From contig JAANSK020272047.1 in NCBI GenBank assembly GCA_011763485.2, positions 1-21,156 on the forward strand: a stretch of DNA of 21,156 nt, read 5' to 3'. The notes under the pieces were generated by a model, which did no database searches, was not told the origin of the DNA, and was given only the letters and a program-made list of their open reading frames with translations. This document shows, one piece after another, positions 7,793 to 18,700 of the stretch. A program made the position numbers and the translations under genes. The DNA is from Isoetes engelmannii (lineage: Eukaryota; Streptophyta; Lycopodiopsida; Isoetales; Isoetaceae). Numbering within the stretch: position 1 is the first letter of the stretch; every line of letters starts with the position of its first letter.

Positions 7793-8909
7793 ACGAAAAC
7801 CCAATCGAGTTATGGGACCCAATACAAAAAAGGCGGGCATAGGCCCAACTAGAACTAGGGGACAAAGTCCCATCACCAATACAAAAAAAGAATTAATGAT
7901 ACCCAAGAAGGGCTCAATTATATAATGATTGCCCATGGATCATTAGGCCACTGATCCCTGATGACAGCCTGCCCTCCTTTGTACACTGCCCACTTTCGTT
8001 GCAAGCGAGCCTCGCGAACGTGACACAATTCCTGTTTCCATCTGCAAAGTTGTTTTGGAGTGAGATCCTTCTGGACGGAAAAGGTAGTGCCCTTCAGGTG
8101 GTTACCACGCTTCAGAATATGTAGGCGAGAGATAGCATCCTTGAACTGAACTAAAAGATGAGGCGGACGATCTGGGCATGCTGTTCCTACCCGACTAGCT
8201 AAGACGATGTTAACTGCCTTATCTGCATGGCCTGAATGAAAAAACACTCAGCCTCCATTTTAGTTGAACAATCATCCACCTCCATGACACCAATAATACG
8301 TAGGCTCAACTCAGATGGGTGTTGCATATCCCCCCGTGAACTTCCTGGCTCAGAGGACCTGGTGCCTGTTATCTGCTATCCCCCGGGCTACAAGTCCTCT
8401 GTCTGCATGGAAATATCCACCATGTCCACTTGGGTCGGCGTAGTGGCAGTGGCTGATCCTTCCTGAGGATCAAACTCGAATTTATGCACCGAAGCATGTC
8501 TAGTCTTCACATCGTGACCAACAGATTCCGATACTAAGATCTGTAATAACTGTATCAAATGTGTCCACTTCTCAATAGACACAGTAAGTGATGTGTCTGT
8601 TATCTCTACCGTAGTATGTATAGACCATATCTGGTCCCGGAGCGAAGGTGGGAAACCTTTGACCTGTAGGTCCAGGGAGCTCTTGATGCCAATTTTGAGA
8701 GACCGCTGAGGCCCAAAGAGGGACGTCTGTCAATCTGTCGAGGCCACAGAAGTGGCATGGACTGGGCCATGAAGCTGTGCACTAGTCTGAGAACTTGCTG
8801 AGCGTGGGATCCTCTGTTTCGCGAGTAAAGACTCCTGGTATGAGGCATGAGTCTTCTTCCTGGCCATTCGTACCCCAAATCTCTCCTTGTTGGAGATCCT
8901 GTCATCCAT
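7768..8909 (-). mobile_element. L1-type LINE remnant: ORF1-like region plus 3' end, no ORF2 visible
   Basis: On the minus strand the element reads from an ORF1-like start (ATG at 8909) down to a 3' end at about 7768. The reading frame is decayed: there is at least one in-frame stop and a frame change near 8390-8250. The part at 8247-7918 resembles the RRM/C-terminal part of L1 ORF1 proteins: RPPHLLVQFKDAISRLHIL, then GTTFSVQKDLTPKQL, close in pattern to mammalian ORF1p (RPRHIIVRF..., IRLTADLSAETLQ). After its stop come about 150 bases of 3'-UTR-like sequence and a short tandem tail, (TTCTA)n on the minus strand at 7768-7790. There is no endonuclease or reverse transcriptase between ORF1 and the 3' end. 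The upstream boundary is uncertain; a 5' UTR could reach about 9100. Confidence 0.68.
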
Positions 8910-9470
8910 GGTAAGCTCTATCCTCTAGGGATCTGTCTCATGTGCTACCTAAGCCGTGCTGAACAATCCTTGATGCTACTCACCAGGGATGGTGGCGCTA
9001 AACGGGTTGCCCCCAGGCAACAGAACTTGGATCTGGGTGGGGAGGAGGGAGCTGGCCGGAAATCTGCTGATTTGCAGTGGAAACCTGATTGAAATACATG
9101 CAAATGATATATCAATAGAAAGGTATCTGAAAGAGCTTTCCAATGGAACAAATTTCAGCTGAAACGGAGTTCAGGATCTCTAGTTATGAGCAAGAATGTG
9201 TGACCGGCGTTGGCAAAAGTGCAGTGCATGCATGCATGGCAAAAAGCTACCTGAATCAAAAAGTTCAAAAAAGCATGTGGTTAGCTTAATAGATCCGGAG
9301 AGGATCATGTACCCCAAAGTGAATCCCTTTGCATGATCTTTCCAACGAGCCCAAGATCATCAGAATCTGATATTCGTAGCTCAAGTTATGAGCTCGGGAA
9401 CAAAAGCCAGCTTTTTGCTTCTCTCTCTAGCGCCTTTCTTGCATGTCTTTGAGATTTGCTTAGGCTAATT
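8910..9470. other. Probable LINE 5' flank and unassigned repeat-derived sequence
   Basis: The first about 200 bases may be the 5' UTR of the LINE. At 9128-9185 and 9335-9400 there are two loosely related stretches (CTTTCCAAyG... then ...AGTTATGAGC), a pattern common in non-coding parts of plant retroelements. No domains or ends are visible. A GCATGCATGCATG run lies at about 9228-9240. Confidence 0.35.
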
Positions 9471-9995
9471 GGAACTAGCAACTAAAGAGAATGCAACTAA
9501 AGAGAATGGTAAATAGCTGACAACCTCCAATAAGATGAGAAATAGTCCTGCTATGGTGGAAAATACTCATGTGTTGAAGCTCCCCGGCTTGCATGTTGTA
9601 CTTGCAGATTAATCTGACATCATAACAAAGTCCACAAAACCCATCATTCTCATCAAAGCCTTTCATTTCTATCCCCTCCTCTTTATTCTGAAGGAGATTC
9701 AAAACACAGCACTAGGGTTTGCAAAGCTGAGAATGAAGCTTATGAGAAAACTCTGAATAACAAATCATACCGTTCCATTTCTTAGAAACAACAGATAGTC
9801 GAAGCAAGTATTTTTGAAAGAGTGCCAAAATGCGCATTTCAATCTTTGTGCTTGTACGAGGGAAATTATATGTGATCCACTGTCATGAGATGGAAAAGCC
9901 TTCTTCAATGAAACGCTACAAGCATGATCATGCCAGTTAGATGGTTTCCAGAGCAGCCGCTCAGCAATAAGGGCGACCGCTAGTTTACAGCCAAT
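9471..9995. other. Intergenic, nothing recognised
   Basis: No coding family, RNA gene or clear repeat found on either strand. Confidence 0.45.
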
Positions 9996-10008
9996 ATTGG
10001 GTTTGGAC

Positions 10009-10131
10009 CAGTTTTCGGCATATTCCGGGCATATATCGGCATATACCAAGAATGTGCTGAAAACCCATAACCTGGATGGGTTTGTGCAGTTTTCAGCATA
10101 TTTCAGGCATATATCGGCATATACCAAGAAT
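10009..10131. repeat. Two-unit tandem duplication, period about 78 bp
   Basis: CAGTTTTCrGCATATTyCrG, followed by GGCATATATCGGCATATACC and AAGAAT, occurs at about 10009-10053 and again at 10087-10131. Within each unit GGCATAT itself recurs. The source is unknown. Confidence 0.75.
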
Positions 10132-10157
10132 ATACCTAAAAGCCACGTAAACAAGGG

Positions 10158-10175
10158 ATTGCCCCTTTAGGGGCA
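10158..10175. repeat. Perfect inverted repeat TTGCCCC-TTTA-GGGGCAA
   Basis: A 7-bp-arm hairpin with a 4-base loop, about 25 bases after the 78-bp duplication. There is no T-run or gene around it to suggest a terminator. It may be an end of a decayed element. Confidence 0.6.
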
Positions 10176-10880
10176 ACCCAAAAATTTCCAATCACGTAAC
10201 TTGTTCCCTTAACAATTATCGAGCAAACCATTAAGTATGATATCAAGGCCTTCATGTTCTAACTGCCAAGACTGTTACATCAGACTTGGTTTATCAATCA
10301 GCCTATTTGGCCAAAGCCCTTACGTCTAGGTGGTTACGACATTTGGTTACGTTTAGCGTTATTTCTTAAAATGGTCTCGACGTTCCAAGTTTTAACAAAA
10401 TGTTACCAATACAAATATTAAGTTATTGAAATTTCAATAGAACTCTTAATTGCCCTCGACTCCAGTAGAACTTTTAGATGGCATGCCTTTTGAAAACTGT
10501 TTCAGACATACGTAAGAGTTTTCCAATTGTTCTCGCGTAAAAATAAAACAATGAAAAAGAGCTCGGGTTTTTGTAATTGGTTTTCAGGCCATTATTTCAC
10601 GTGCAATTTCTACTCATAGAACAATGTTAACGCTACATCCTTATTATCGCTACATCTTGGCCATTGATGGCCAGCATATTCCTTCAAAGATTCCCTCTAA
10701 GTGAATCCATGCCATCCATGAAAGTCAAACCTCTTCCAAACTTGATTTTCCACGTAGGACTATGATTACGTGCAATGGTTCATAAGTCAACCATGTGGTC
10801 AACATCTCAATCAACTGGAAATTGACTAGAGTAACGCATGAGCTGCCAACTCGCCATTCATTGCAACCTATGAAACAACA
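10176..10880. other. Intergenic, nothing recognised
   Basis: No gene, RNA or repeat family recognised. It contains a CACGTG at about 10599-10604 without a nearby gene. Confidence 0.45.
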
Positions 10881-10894
10881 CAGAAGCTTACAAA

Positions 10895-10985
10895 AAGGAG
10901 CAGGGGGATTCGAACCCCCTCCGCAATGCGGATTCCATGTATGCCCCTCCACAGCCTAAAGCCAGGAGGCTATTCCCATGCAACA
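10895..10985 (-). pseudogene. tRNA-like fragment (T-arm and variable-arm-like hairpin) followed by oligo-T
   Basis: On the minus strand GGGGGTTCGAATCCCCC is a perfect T-arm (5-bp stem, TTCGAAT loop). It is followed by TGCTCC and TTTTT, like an acceptor 3' strand and a Pol III terminator. Just before it TCCGCATTGCGGA would form a variable-arm-like hairpin. I could not find a matching 5' acceptor strand or a convincing D and anticodon arm, so this is a tRNA pseudogene or SINE head rather than a working tRNA. Confidence 0.4.
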
Positions 10986-11172
10986 TGCAGACAATCACAT
11001 GCTATTCACACACAGATATATGCAAACGATATGCAATGCCTTATGTCACGACTTCAAGCACACAAAAACTCTGCTTCGATTTCAAACAGCCCTATCTACA
11101 GAGTAAATGCAGCCCAAACAAACGCTGTCCACGATAACTTTTTTTTTCCCTTTCTAAGTATTGCGCTTTATA

Positions 11173-11306
11173 AGGAAGCAATTAAGTGCTTCCCCTCCTG
11201 CATCACTGCATTGAAGCCCTGTGCATCAAAAGAATTTGATGCACTTCAAGGAAATTTGAAGAACTAAATTATAGAAAGTAAGGGACTGTCCATCAAATTC
11301 TTCAAA
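11173..11306. repeat. Cluster of three inverted repeats (possible decayed MITE)
   Basis: GGAAGCA/TGCTTCC at about 11173-11192, GTGCATCAAA/TTTGATGCAC at 11221-11244, and TTTGAAGAA/TTCTTCAAA with arms near 11255 and 11298-11306. Three hairpins in 135 bases is more than expected by chance in AT-rich DNA. No outer TIR or target-site duplication is evident. Confidence 0.45.
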
Positions 11307-11406
11307 CGAACCCAAAAACCATTTGCTTTCCCCTGTATTTCCAAGAAACAAGCAGAACATGAGAAAGAGTTTGGCAACCCCTCGAACTAAAAACCTCTGT
11401 TTCTAC

Positions 11407-11757
11407 CTAGATTGGCCGAAATTCTGTGACGGAAGCTTCATGCACAGCATAAGCAAACATTCTACTCTGGAGATAATACAAAGTAAGCGAACATCCATGA
11501 AATATGATTGCCGAAATAACCTCCAGCAGCTTTGCCGGATGATATAACATTAAAAACAGGTGCACAAACTTACTACTTAGAAAAAAACAAAAACGGATCA
11601 GCCCTCTTCTTGGATAGTCTCGAGAGCAGGCCACCAAAGTCCTGAATTCAGAGCGGAAGAAGAGCTTGAAGAAGAAGAAGATTCGTGTTGTTTTAGAGCA
11701 GCGACCTTCCGCCATGGCCGCCATGCCCTCCCTTCGCACTGCATGCCGCCCTGCCAT
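11407..11757 (-). CDS. Weak candidate small gene (116-codon open frame), unrecognised
   Basis: The frame begins at an ATG at 11757 with two further in-frame ATGs nearby. A TATA-like GTATATATG lies about 100 bases upstream on the same strand (about 11850-11860), and the first 60 bases are GC-richer than their surroundings. The predicted N-terminus is basic with a phenylalanine-rich hydrophobic stretch. It matches no family I recognise, and the second half looks like non-coding sequence. It could also be a first exon, a non-coding transcript or chance. Confidence 0.15.
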   Translation of the reverse strand: MAGRHAVRREGMAAMAEGRCSKTTRIFFFFKLFFRSEFRTLVACSRDYPRRGLIRFCFFLSSKFVHLFLMLYHPAKLLEVISAIIFHGCSLTLYYLQSRMFAYAVHEASVTEFRPI

Positions 11758-12578
11758 GCCTTCACCTTAAATAGAAAGAAACCTAAAAAATTACCTCGAC
11801 CATTGCCAGCAACGAATCCCTATTTCCACATCAGCCTAGATACGGTTTGGCATATATACACATACCCAAAACCATTCCCTTTCTTACGTTATCCCGTATT
11901 ATTTTGAGATTGTGGGAACCTTATCTACTGAACTTTTTCAATGGCCTGAAAGCCATTGTTTTAAGTGTGATTTAGGGCAACGATTTTGGAATGGAGCATC
12001 GGCCTAATTGGTCGATTCAAACAAAACGAGTAAATCAATTTGGTTGGTTCACACAAAACCAGGGCCAAATCTATATGTTGCATAGAGAGAGCCCCAAGCT
12101 CCTTCCCCTTGCAAAATGGAATGTGGGTAGCTGCTGCTGCACCTTCTGCTGCTTCAAAACGATCTATTGCTGCTTCAAATCAACCTGCTCTTCCCTGGAT
12201 CAGCAGAATCAACTGCAAAATGAATTAAGAACAAAAGGAACCAACAAAGAATTAAGTGTCATATTCTAAGTTCGAGTTTAAGATTATGGGTTTGATTTTA
12301 TTTTACATTTGCACCTTCAATGAGCATTTGAAAAAGAAAAGATTATTAATAAAACTTGAACATGGAGTGCAACTTAAATAATTGAGTCCAGCATAATAAC
12401 CCTAAACATAGGCCTTGTGATAGTTCCATACAACTTTCAACATTCCCTACCACAACAAATGCGAAACTTTCATTGGAACATGGATAGTAAGAGCATAAAA
12501 GAAAGTGCAGCCAGCTGCTGTACCAAGTTGTTACAATCTCAATGAGATTATGCCTTTATCAAAAGTGTCAAATACACA
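11758..12578. other. Intergenic, minor structures only
   Basis: Contains CAATGGC/GCCATTG hairpin arms at 11939-11958 and a GCTGCTGCTGC-rich stretch near 12132-12160. A 92-codon plus-strand open frame at 11991-12269 has no recognisable domain. Nothing here is supported as a gene. Confidence 0.45.
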
Positions 12579-12600
12579 ACATATGCTAGATAGCATATGT
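12579..12600. repeat. Perfect 22-bp inverted repeat in the presumed SCD2 3' UTR or just past it
   Basis: ACATATGCTA and TAGCATATGT flank a 2-base spacer. It lies about 130-150 bases downstream of the SCD2 stop codon and just beyond the AATAAA candidate. It could fold at the RNA 3' end or simply be cruciform-prone DNA. Confidence 0.75.
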
Positions 12601-12644
12601 AGAACAAAGCGGCTTCAACCCATATTTTACATGGAGATCAAATA

Positions 12645-12650
12645 TTTATT
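12645..12650 (-). promoter_or_regulatory. Candidate poly(A) signal AATAAA of SCD2
   Basis: TTTATT on the plus strand, AATAAA on the coding strand, about 80 bases after the SCD2 stop. Placement suits a short 3' UTR. Confidence 0.45.
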
Positions 12651-12729
12651 TCAAACATCTAAACTGCCACGGCAGCCTACCACATTGAAATCAAAGAATG
12701 GTGATTTACAATGTCCAAAATTTAAGCTT

Positions 12730-15700
12730 TTACCCTTCAGCATCCGGGGTGGGGGGGTTAGACTTCTGGTTGCTTGCTTCTTGGGCAATCTCCCTCCTTG
12801 AGGACTCCCAAAGCTGATCTTCTATGCCCAACATCCGTATTTGCAGTAACCCTCTCTCAACTATTCAAAATCAAACCAACATATAAATCTCAGGCTTGTG
12901 AAATAAGGCTAAGACGTTGAACCTCAAAACTATTAGTTTATCCTAATGCTCTACTGTCTAGTTACTTACTGTCTACTTCAAAATCAAACCAACATATAAA
13001 CCTCAGGCTTGTGAAATAAGGCTAAGGCATTGAACCTCAAAACTATTAGTTTATCCTAATGCTCTACTGTCTACTTACTTACTGTCTACTTCAAAATCAA
13101 ACCAACATATAAACCTCAGGCTTGTGAGATAAGGCTACGGCATTGAATCTCAAAACTATTAGTTTATCCTAATGCTCTACTGTCTACTTACAGAAAATGC
13201 ACAACAGATAGATGGGCATGGCAATCCAATCATGTTTGGTGACATTCACTCTTCTCACCAGGAGAAACGACTTTACTTTCTCTGACTCTTTGACATCCAT
13301 ATCCATATGTTCATTATAAAGGAACAGATTAGTCATTCATACCATCAACAGCATCATGAGGAGTGGGCTCCTGATTGCTTCTGTTGATCCAGTACTGCAG
13401 TCGTTCATCTGCAATATCATCTTCCACGCCATTGCTTTTGGCTCGGCGCCACAAGTAGCTCAACCAGGCCTGTTTTATAAGACAATAACAGTTGCTGAGA
13501 ATATACATATCTAACAAAGACGTTCCTAATAGTAAACCTGCTAAACGGAATTACCTGCTTGAACTGGACGTCCTCAATCTCTTCATTGCTCAGTTCTACC
13601 TCCAAAAACACGAGTTAATGACAATATCTTACACTTCAGAAAGTACAAAAGACAATTCTTATACATGATTACCTATCGACTCAACGAGCCTGGAGCCATC
13701 TGCTCCCCTTCCACTCGAAGAATCTGAAAGTACAGATCAGTTGCTTCAGGACAGGCATCCAACATATAGAACTCCTCTTTAAATTTTTCTGATTATGCTT
13801 TGAGCTTGACATTCCCACAAATATCACATATTAGAAGCTCCACTTCTACTCAATTTTAGCCACCTCTGCTTGGCGTTTTCCGTGTGCCCAACAGATTCCC
13901 AAGTTCTTTATCTACATAGAAATTACTGTTCTCTGATTTCATATGCCAACAAAGGCACTGCTGAACTGAAATTAGTGCATTCTTGTCGATGTGGCTAGAT
14001 TATTGCTTTTTGCCTGCCATCAGTGTAACAAACTATATTCGGCATATGTTCTTCACCCATTTCCTGGTTATGAGGCTGGAGGACCAGTCCATTTGATTTA
14101 TATTCTGTCATTTTACTACAATATAGATTGTAATAATTGGCTCCACCTTAAAATATGTTAAATGCATGCACCATTCAAACTTCTTTGTTAAAAACACTGG
14201 ACAAGTCCAGTTAATGCTGAACAGCTCCACCTTGTCTACCAAAGAAAAGGCAGGAGCTGATCAGGCTATGCTGGAGTGCCATGAGGATAAAAGGCAGCTT
14301 GTTGGAAGAGCAGTCCAGGAATTAATTTTCTTTTAATGTTAATCGTGTCTGAAATATTGTTGATGTCTAAGATTGAGAATTAAGTAGTGTTCATCTATTG
14401 GTGATTTTGTCTATAGTGTTATAGTCTTCCAAGGACATAAATGTCTCCAAAATTTTCGTTTATGGAGAATGGACTTGTATTTAACACATTCCATAAAATA
14501 CATCATATAATTGTGATGGAAAATAAGTACTAAAAATGCAGTATACATGATACCTTGTCCAACGCGAAGCAAACTTGGGCGACGATGCTCAGCCATTGCC
14601 AACAAGACTGCATCTTCAATCTTATGCAAATCCGTCCATCAATGAACAAAAGCCACTATTTAAACAAACCACATATTCGGAAATAAAGTACCTTCAGTGA
14701 AGCAAGCTCCCGTAAACCTTTCTCAACAGCAAGCATGCTTTCAATATTTCCTTCACCTACGATATCATTGACATCCCGCGAGAACCTTGGATATCTTTTG
14801 GGTTCTCCATTGGCTACAGCACTCTCTCCTGCATTGTAGAAACATGGATGTTATTTCATTAATATTAGTCCTCATTCCTGTTAGTGCTCTATGACTTTGA
14901 AGGAATAGAGAAAGGCGACCACCATGACGCATAAGCTACTAGAGAAGAACCAACATAACAAGGTATGACTGGCACATATAACCATGCCATGTAGCAACAA
15001 GTGGAAGAGTCCGCATGCATAGTCATCAACATATGTTAAGTATAACAATACTCTAACATCCCCCCATGATGACGTGATGACGTGCATGGCCGACAAACTA
15101 ATATCAAACAGAAACTGACAATTATCCTTCGAATCATGTGAACCACACTGAAACTCACAAACTGTCCAGATAACAATTTTGACCATGTACCAGGCTTAGC
15201 ATTGCTACTAATCAGGTTTTGGTCTTCAGCAACATCAATAATCAGTAAGACCTGATTTTGTAATGTAAACACTTGCAACTAACTGGCAACAGCTGGCTTA
15301 ATCCTTCATCGTCAATGTAAGAAGCATATCCCAAGCATCCAAGCCCGGCATCATCCAAGCTCCAATCATGTAAACAAGTGAATGGAACATGTAAATTCAT
15401 GTAAAGTGGCAAATCTAATTCATGTTGACCCAAAGTTATGAGTCTAATATCAATATCCAACCAAGGAAACTCCTGGACTAACTCATCTTTGAGATCTGCA
15501 ACATGTACTTGATACCAAATATTTGATCCCAAAAAATCACATGTGAGATATGATCATGCAGTGATGGTTTCCGTTCCACCTTTTGAGATATACTACCACA
15601 ACCACCTTCAACAAATTTACATGGACATTCTAACTGCTGAAGCTGATGTTGTCTCTACTATATGACATGAATCTAACTGTTCTAACCCTTGTGAATTCTG

Positions 15701-18700
15701 ATACTTGCTGCCACTTCTTCATAAATATCAGAATATATACCATTTTCATTTTTGGCAGCCGAACTTTGTTCATCCTTGTCTTGTGAAATGGCCCGATTTG
15801 CATCAGCCTGTGCTACAATATCATTCCAGATCTCCTCAACCAAAGAATCATATTTAGCATCCAGAAAAGGCAATTCTAATTGTAACTCCATCATTTGAGG
15901 CTAGAAGCATGTAAAGGACTGCCTAAGGGACGCAACAAATTTCATGTGATTTGGAGTTGGTTTGGTCTCAAGTGGTGAATGCTCGAGAGGGTTACTAGAA
16001 TAATTCTAATGTAGCCCAGGCGCATGGTGTGAGGACTGGGCGCCAGTTTTGGTCAAAAACAAGGTCAAGTAGCTTAAGTAAGGGTATTATCTTGCTCTAC
16101 TCATCGAGTGGAGCTAGAATTCACCTCCTATGAAAAAGTTATTCTTCCTAACTTCCACTTGGAACTAGATTGATTGGCCACTCGCACATAGGTTTAACTA
16201 AGAAAAATAAGATGAATGGTTATTGTTTAATACAGATCCATTCCTATTTTTCAAGGCAACCGCATGCCCTCCCTGGATTCTTGCCATCAAAAACTTCCAA
16301 ATGAGACAATTGGAATACAATAACTAGGCCAATTTCCAAATGCAAACTAAATGATTATGTGTCAGATTATCATATATGGCATTTTCTCTCATACTATGAA
16401 GAGATTCTTCCACCTGTTTCTCCACGGCTCCCTTTAGAAGAATCCTCTTTCGCTTTCTGACCAGCAGATAGCACCACTTCAAGTGGAAGTGGTGCAAATG
16501 AGGACCAATGTTCATGCTTCGAGCTTGCAATTTCAGGATGAACTCCTGCAATTGTCACCAAGCATTATTAAATCAATCAGTTACATTCCTGTGTCTAAAG
16601 AGCACTGGCAAAAGTTCTCACCATAGCGCACTGCTAATCCCCAATACCGTGCAAGCCAACAACGCTTTAAAACAACTTCTTCCTGGTGGGCATTCATGCA
16701 ACAATTAATAGTGGAGATATGGTGCAGCACTTCAAAAAATGACAAAATTAAGCTTCTTCAAATGCCCAAGTACCATTTCTTCTTGTGTGAGTATCATTCT
16801 GTGAGTCATAGTGCGCAGGGCCTTTGCTTCAGCTTCTGCCTCCCTTGCTTGTGCAGAAGCAGCAACTGCCTCGTCTCTTGCAGCCTGGATGAAACAAACA
16901 GGTCTTCTTTTCTTAATAAGTAACAAATAAACTGAGTTACTCCAGTCAATTACCTCTGCTTCTAGACGTAAAGCTGCAATTTCATCTTCCCGAACATCTT
17001 TAGATTGCTTTGCAGCTTTCAGGGCAGCCTGCAAGAAATACCAACCATTTGGAAAAGAAGATAGCATGAGCCAGCTGTCTAAAAAACAAATATATGTGGC
17101 CATAATAACAGAATAATTGGTGCCTAGATCCCATATAAATTGATAGCCAGGGATTTCAATATTGCTATGAGCCTAACCAACCTTCTCGTAACAGTTTTGG
17201 CCCCTTTAGGGACTGGGATATTCTATTCTCCTCTTCTGACCTGGCTTTTCTAGAGCAGTTCCACTGGTGAAGACAACTGGAGAAAAGCCTTTCCCAAGAT
17301 AAAGTTTATGTTGCTTTTAGAGTATATAATTTGTTGCAGACAGTACTGTTAATAAGTCCATAAGGGACGAAAGGCATACAAGCAGGACTGTTGAATAGAC
17401 TTGCTTCCTATACACACTCAAGCACTTAAGTCGTTGCTAATCCTAGCTACAAGGCTCCTGGTCTAGTTGGTGTGCATAACCTAAAAGCTACAGTGACAAT
17501 CTCTCAAATGCCGCTTCATTCTGCAAAGGCTGCAGAGCCAGCTAGAGTTTTCTATATGGGTGTTGTATTCTTTAGTTTTCCACCAGTTCCTCCACTTCAA
17601 TAAATAGTCTTTGAAACAAGGTGTAAACCATAACCCTTATTCCATATGGAGGCCAACCCATGGTAAAAAATTGTTAAAGAAATGTGCACCTTCCAAATTT
17701 TACCTCACGCTGTTTCAGTGCTGCTTCTTTCCTGCACAATATCAGAAAGCGAATGCATCAATCAAACAGCAATACCATTTGCATAGGACTATAATATGAG
17801 CATTACCTACTCAACAGCCTGGCTTCCAAAGAGATACCTTCGCCAAGACTTGCAACCTAAAACCAAACATCGGACCCAGAGGTCTCTAAGTTCATTCTAC
17901 CAATCAAATCATAGAAAATACAATTTGACATCAGTAATCTCTGAGTACCTGTTTCTCAAGCTCCCTAGCCCTTGCCTCTGATGCTTGCAATCTGTCCTCT
18001 GTAAGACGAAGCTAAAATAACAAGATGACGGAGTCAGATAATGAAAAGAGGGGAATTGCATTGGCTTAATTGAATTATGGCTTACCTTGTCTATTATGAT
18101 CTCATTCTCCTCCTGAATTAAATCTATCTGAAATTGATTCAAGCATAGAAACATGATATTATTAGTTTTGCAATTATGCATCTTAGCTACACTGTTTCAG
18201 CCACCTTCTAGAAAGCCAAACAAATCATTTGACAGGGTCCATAAGACAATGCCATGTATAAAAATACAGAAAGCTTAGCACCCACAAATTTGTTCTTATA
18301 TGTAGTTGATGAAAAAGGCAAAAGGTTCTTAAGATTCTTAATTTCTGATGCTTTAGTCAGTTAGCATCTTTTTATGCATATTTCTAGGTGGCTACGCTAC
18401 GCCGATAGATGTACATCTCTAATGTAATAATTTGTCTCATAGACTCAAACGGTTATACGATAATATAATCCTTCTTTCTTTTCTGGGGGATCAATACATC
18501 CCTAAAGGACTCAATATTTGAGTGCTCTTACAGACGCAATCAAGGCATTTGGGATATGGTATGGCTACTTCATCTAAACAGAATCAGCTTTGAGACAAAT
18601 TTCCACAGCATAAAATGTTGATAATCAAGAACTGTCTTTGAATTCGTGCAAACAACACCAATGCAGGAGGGAAATGCGGCTGCTAGCACATCTTTTCACC

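Noticed and set aside
8236-8466. Plus-strand 76-codon open frame
   Set aside because: Antisense shadow of the LINE ORF1 region.
13329-13342. Ending SCD2 at the TAA at 13331-13329 (…HDAVDGMND)
   Set aside because: GATG|GTATGA is a donor, and 12860-12730 encodes the conserved [20 protein letters not shown] block in the right phase.
16732-17103. A single 123-codon protein across this stretch
   Set aside because: It runs through two SCD2 exons and the intron between them in one frame; the intron-encoded middle has no SCD2 similarity.
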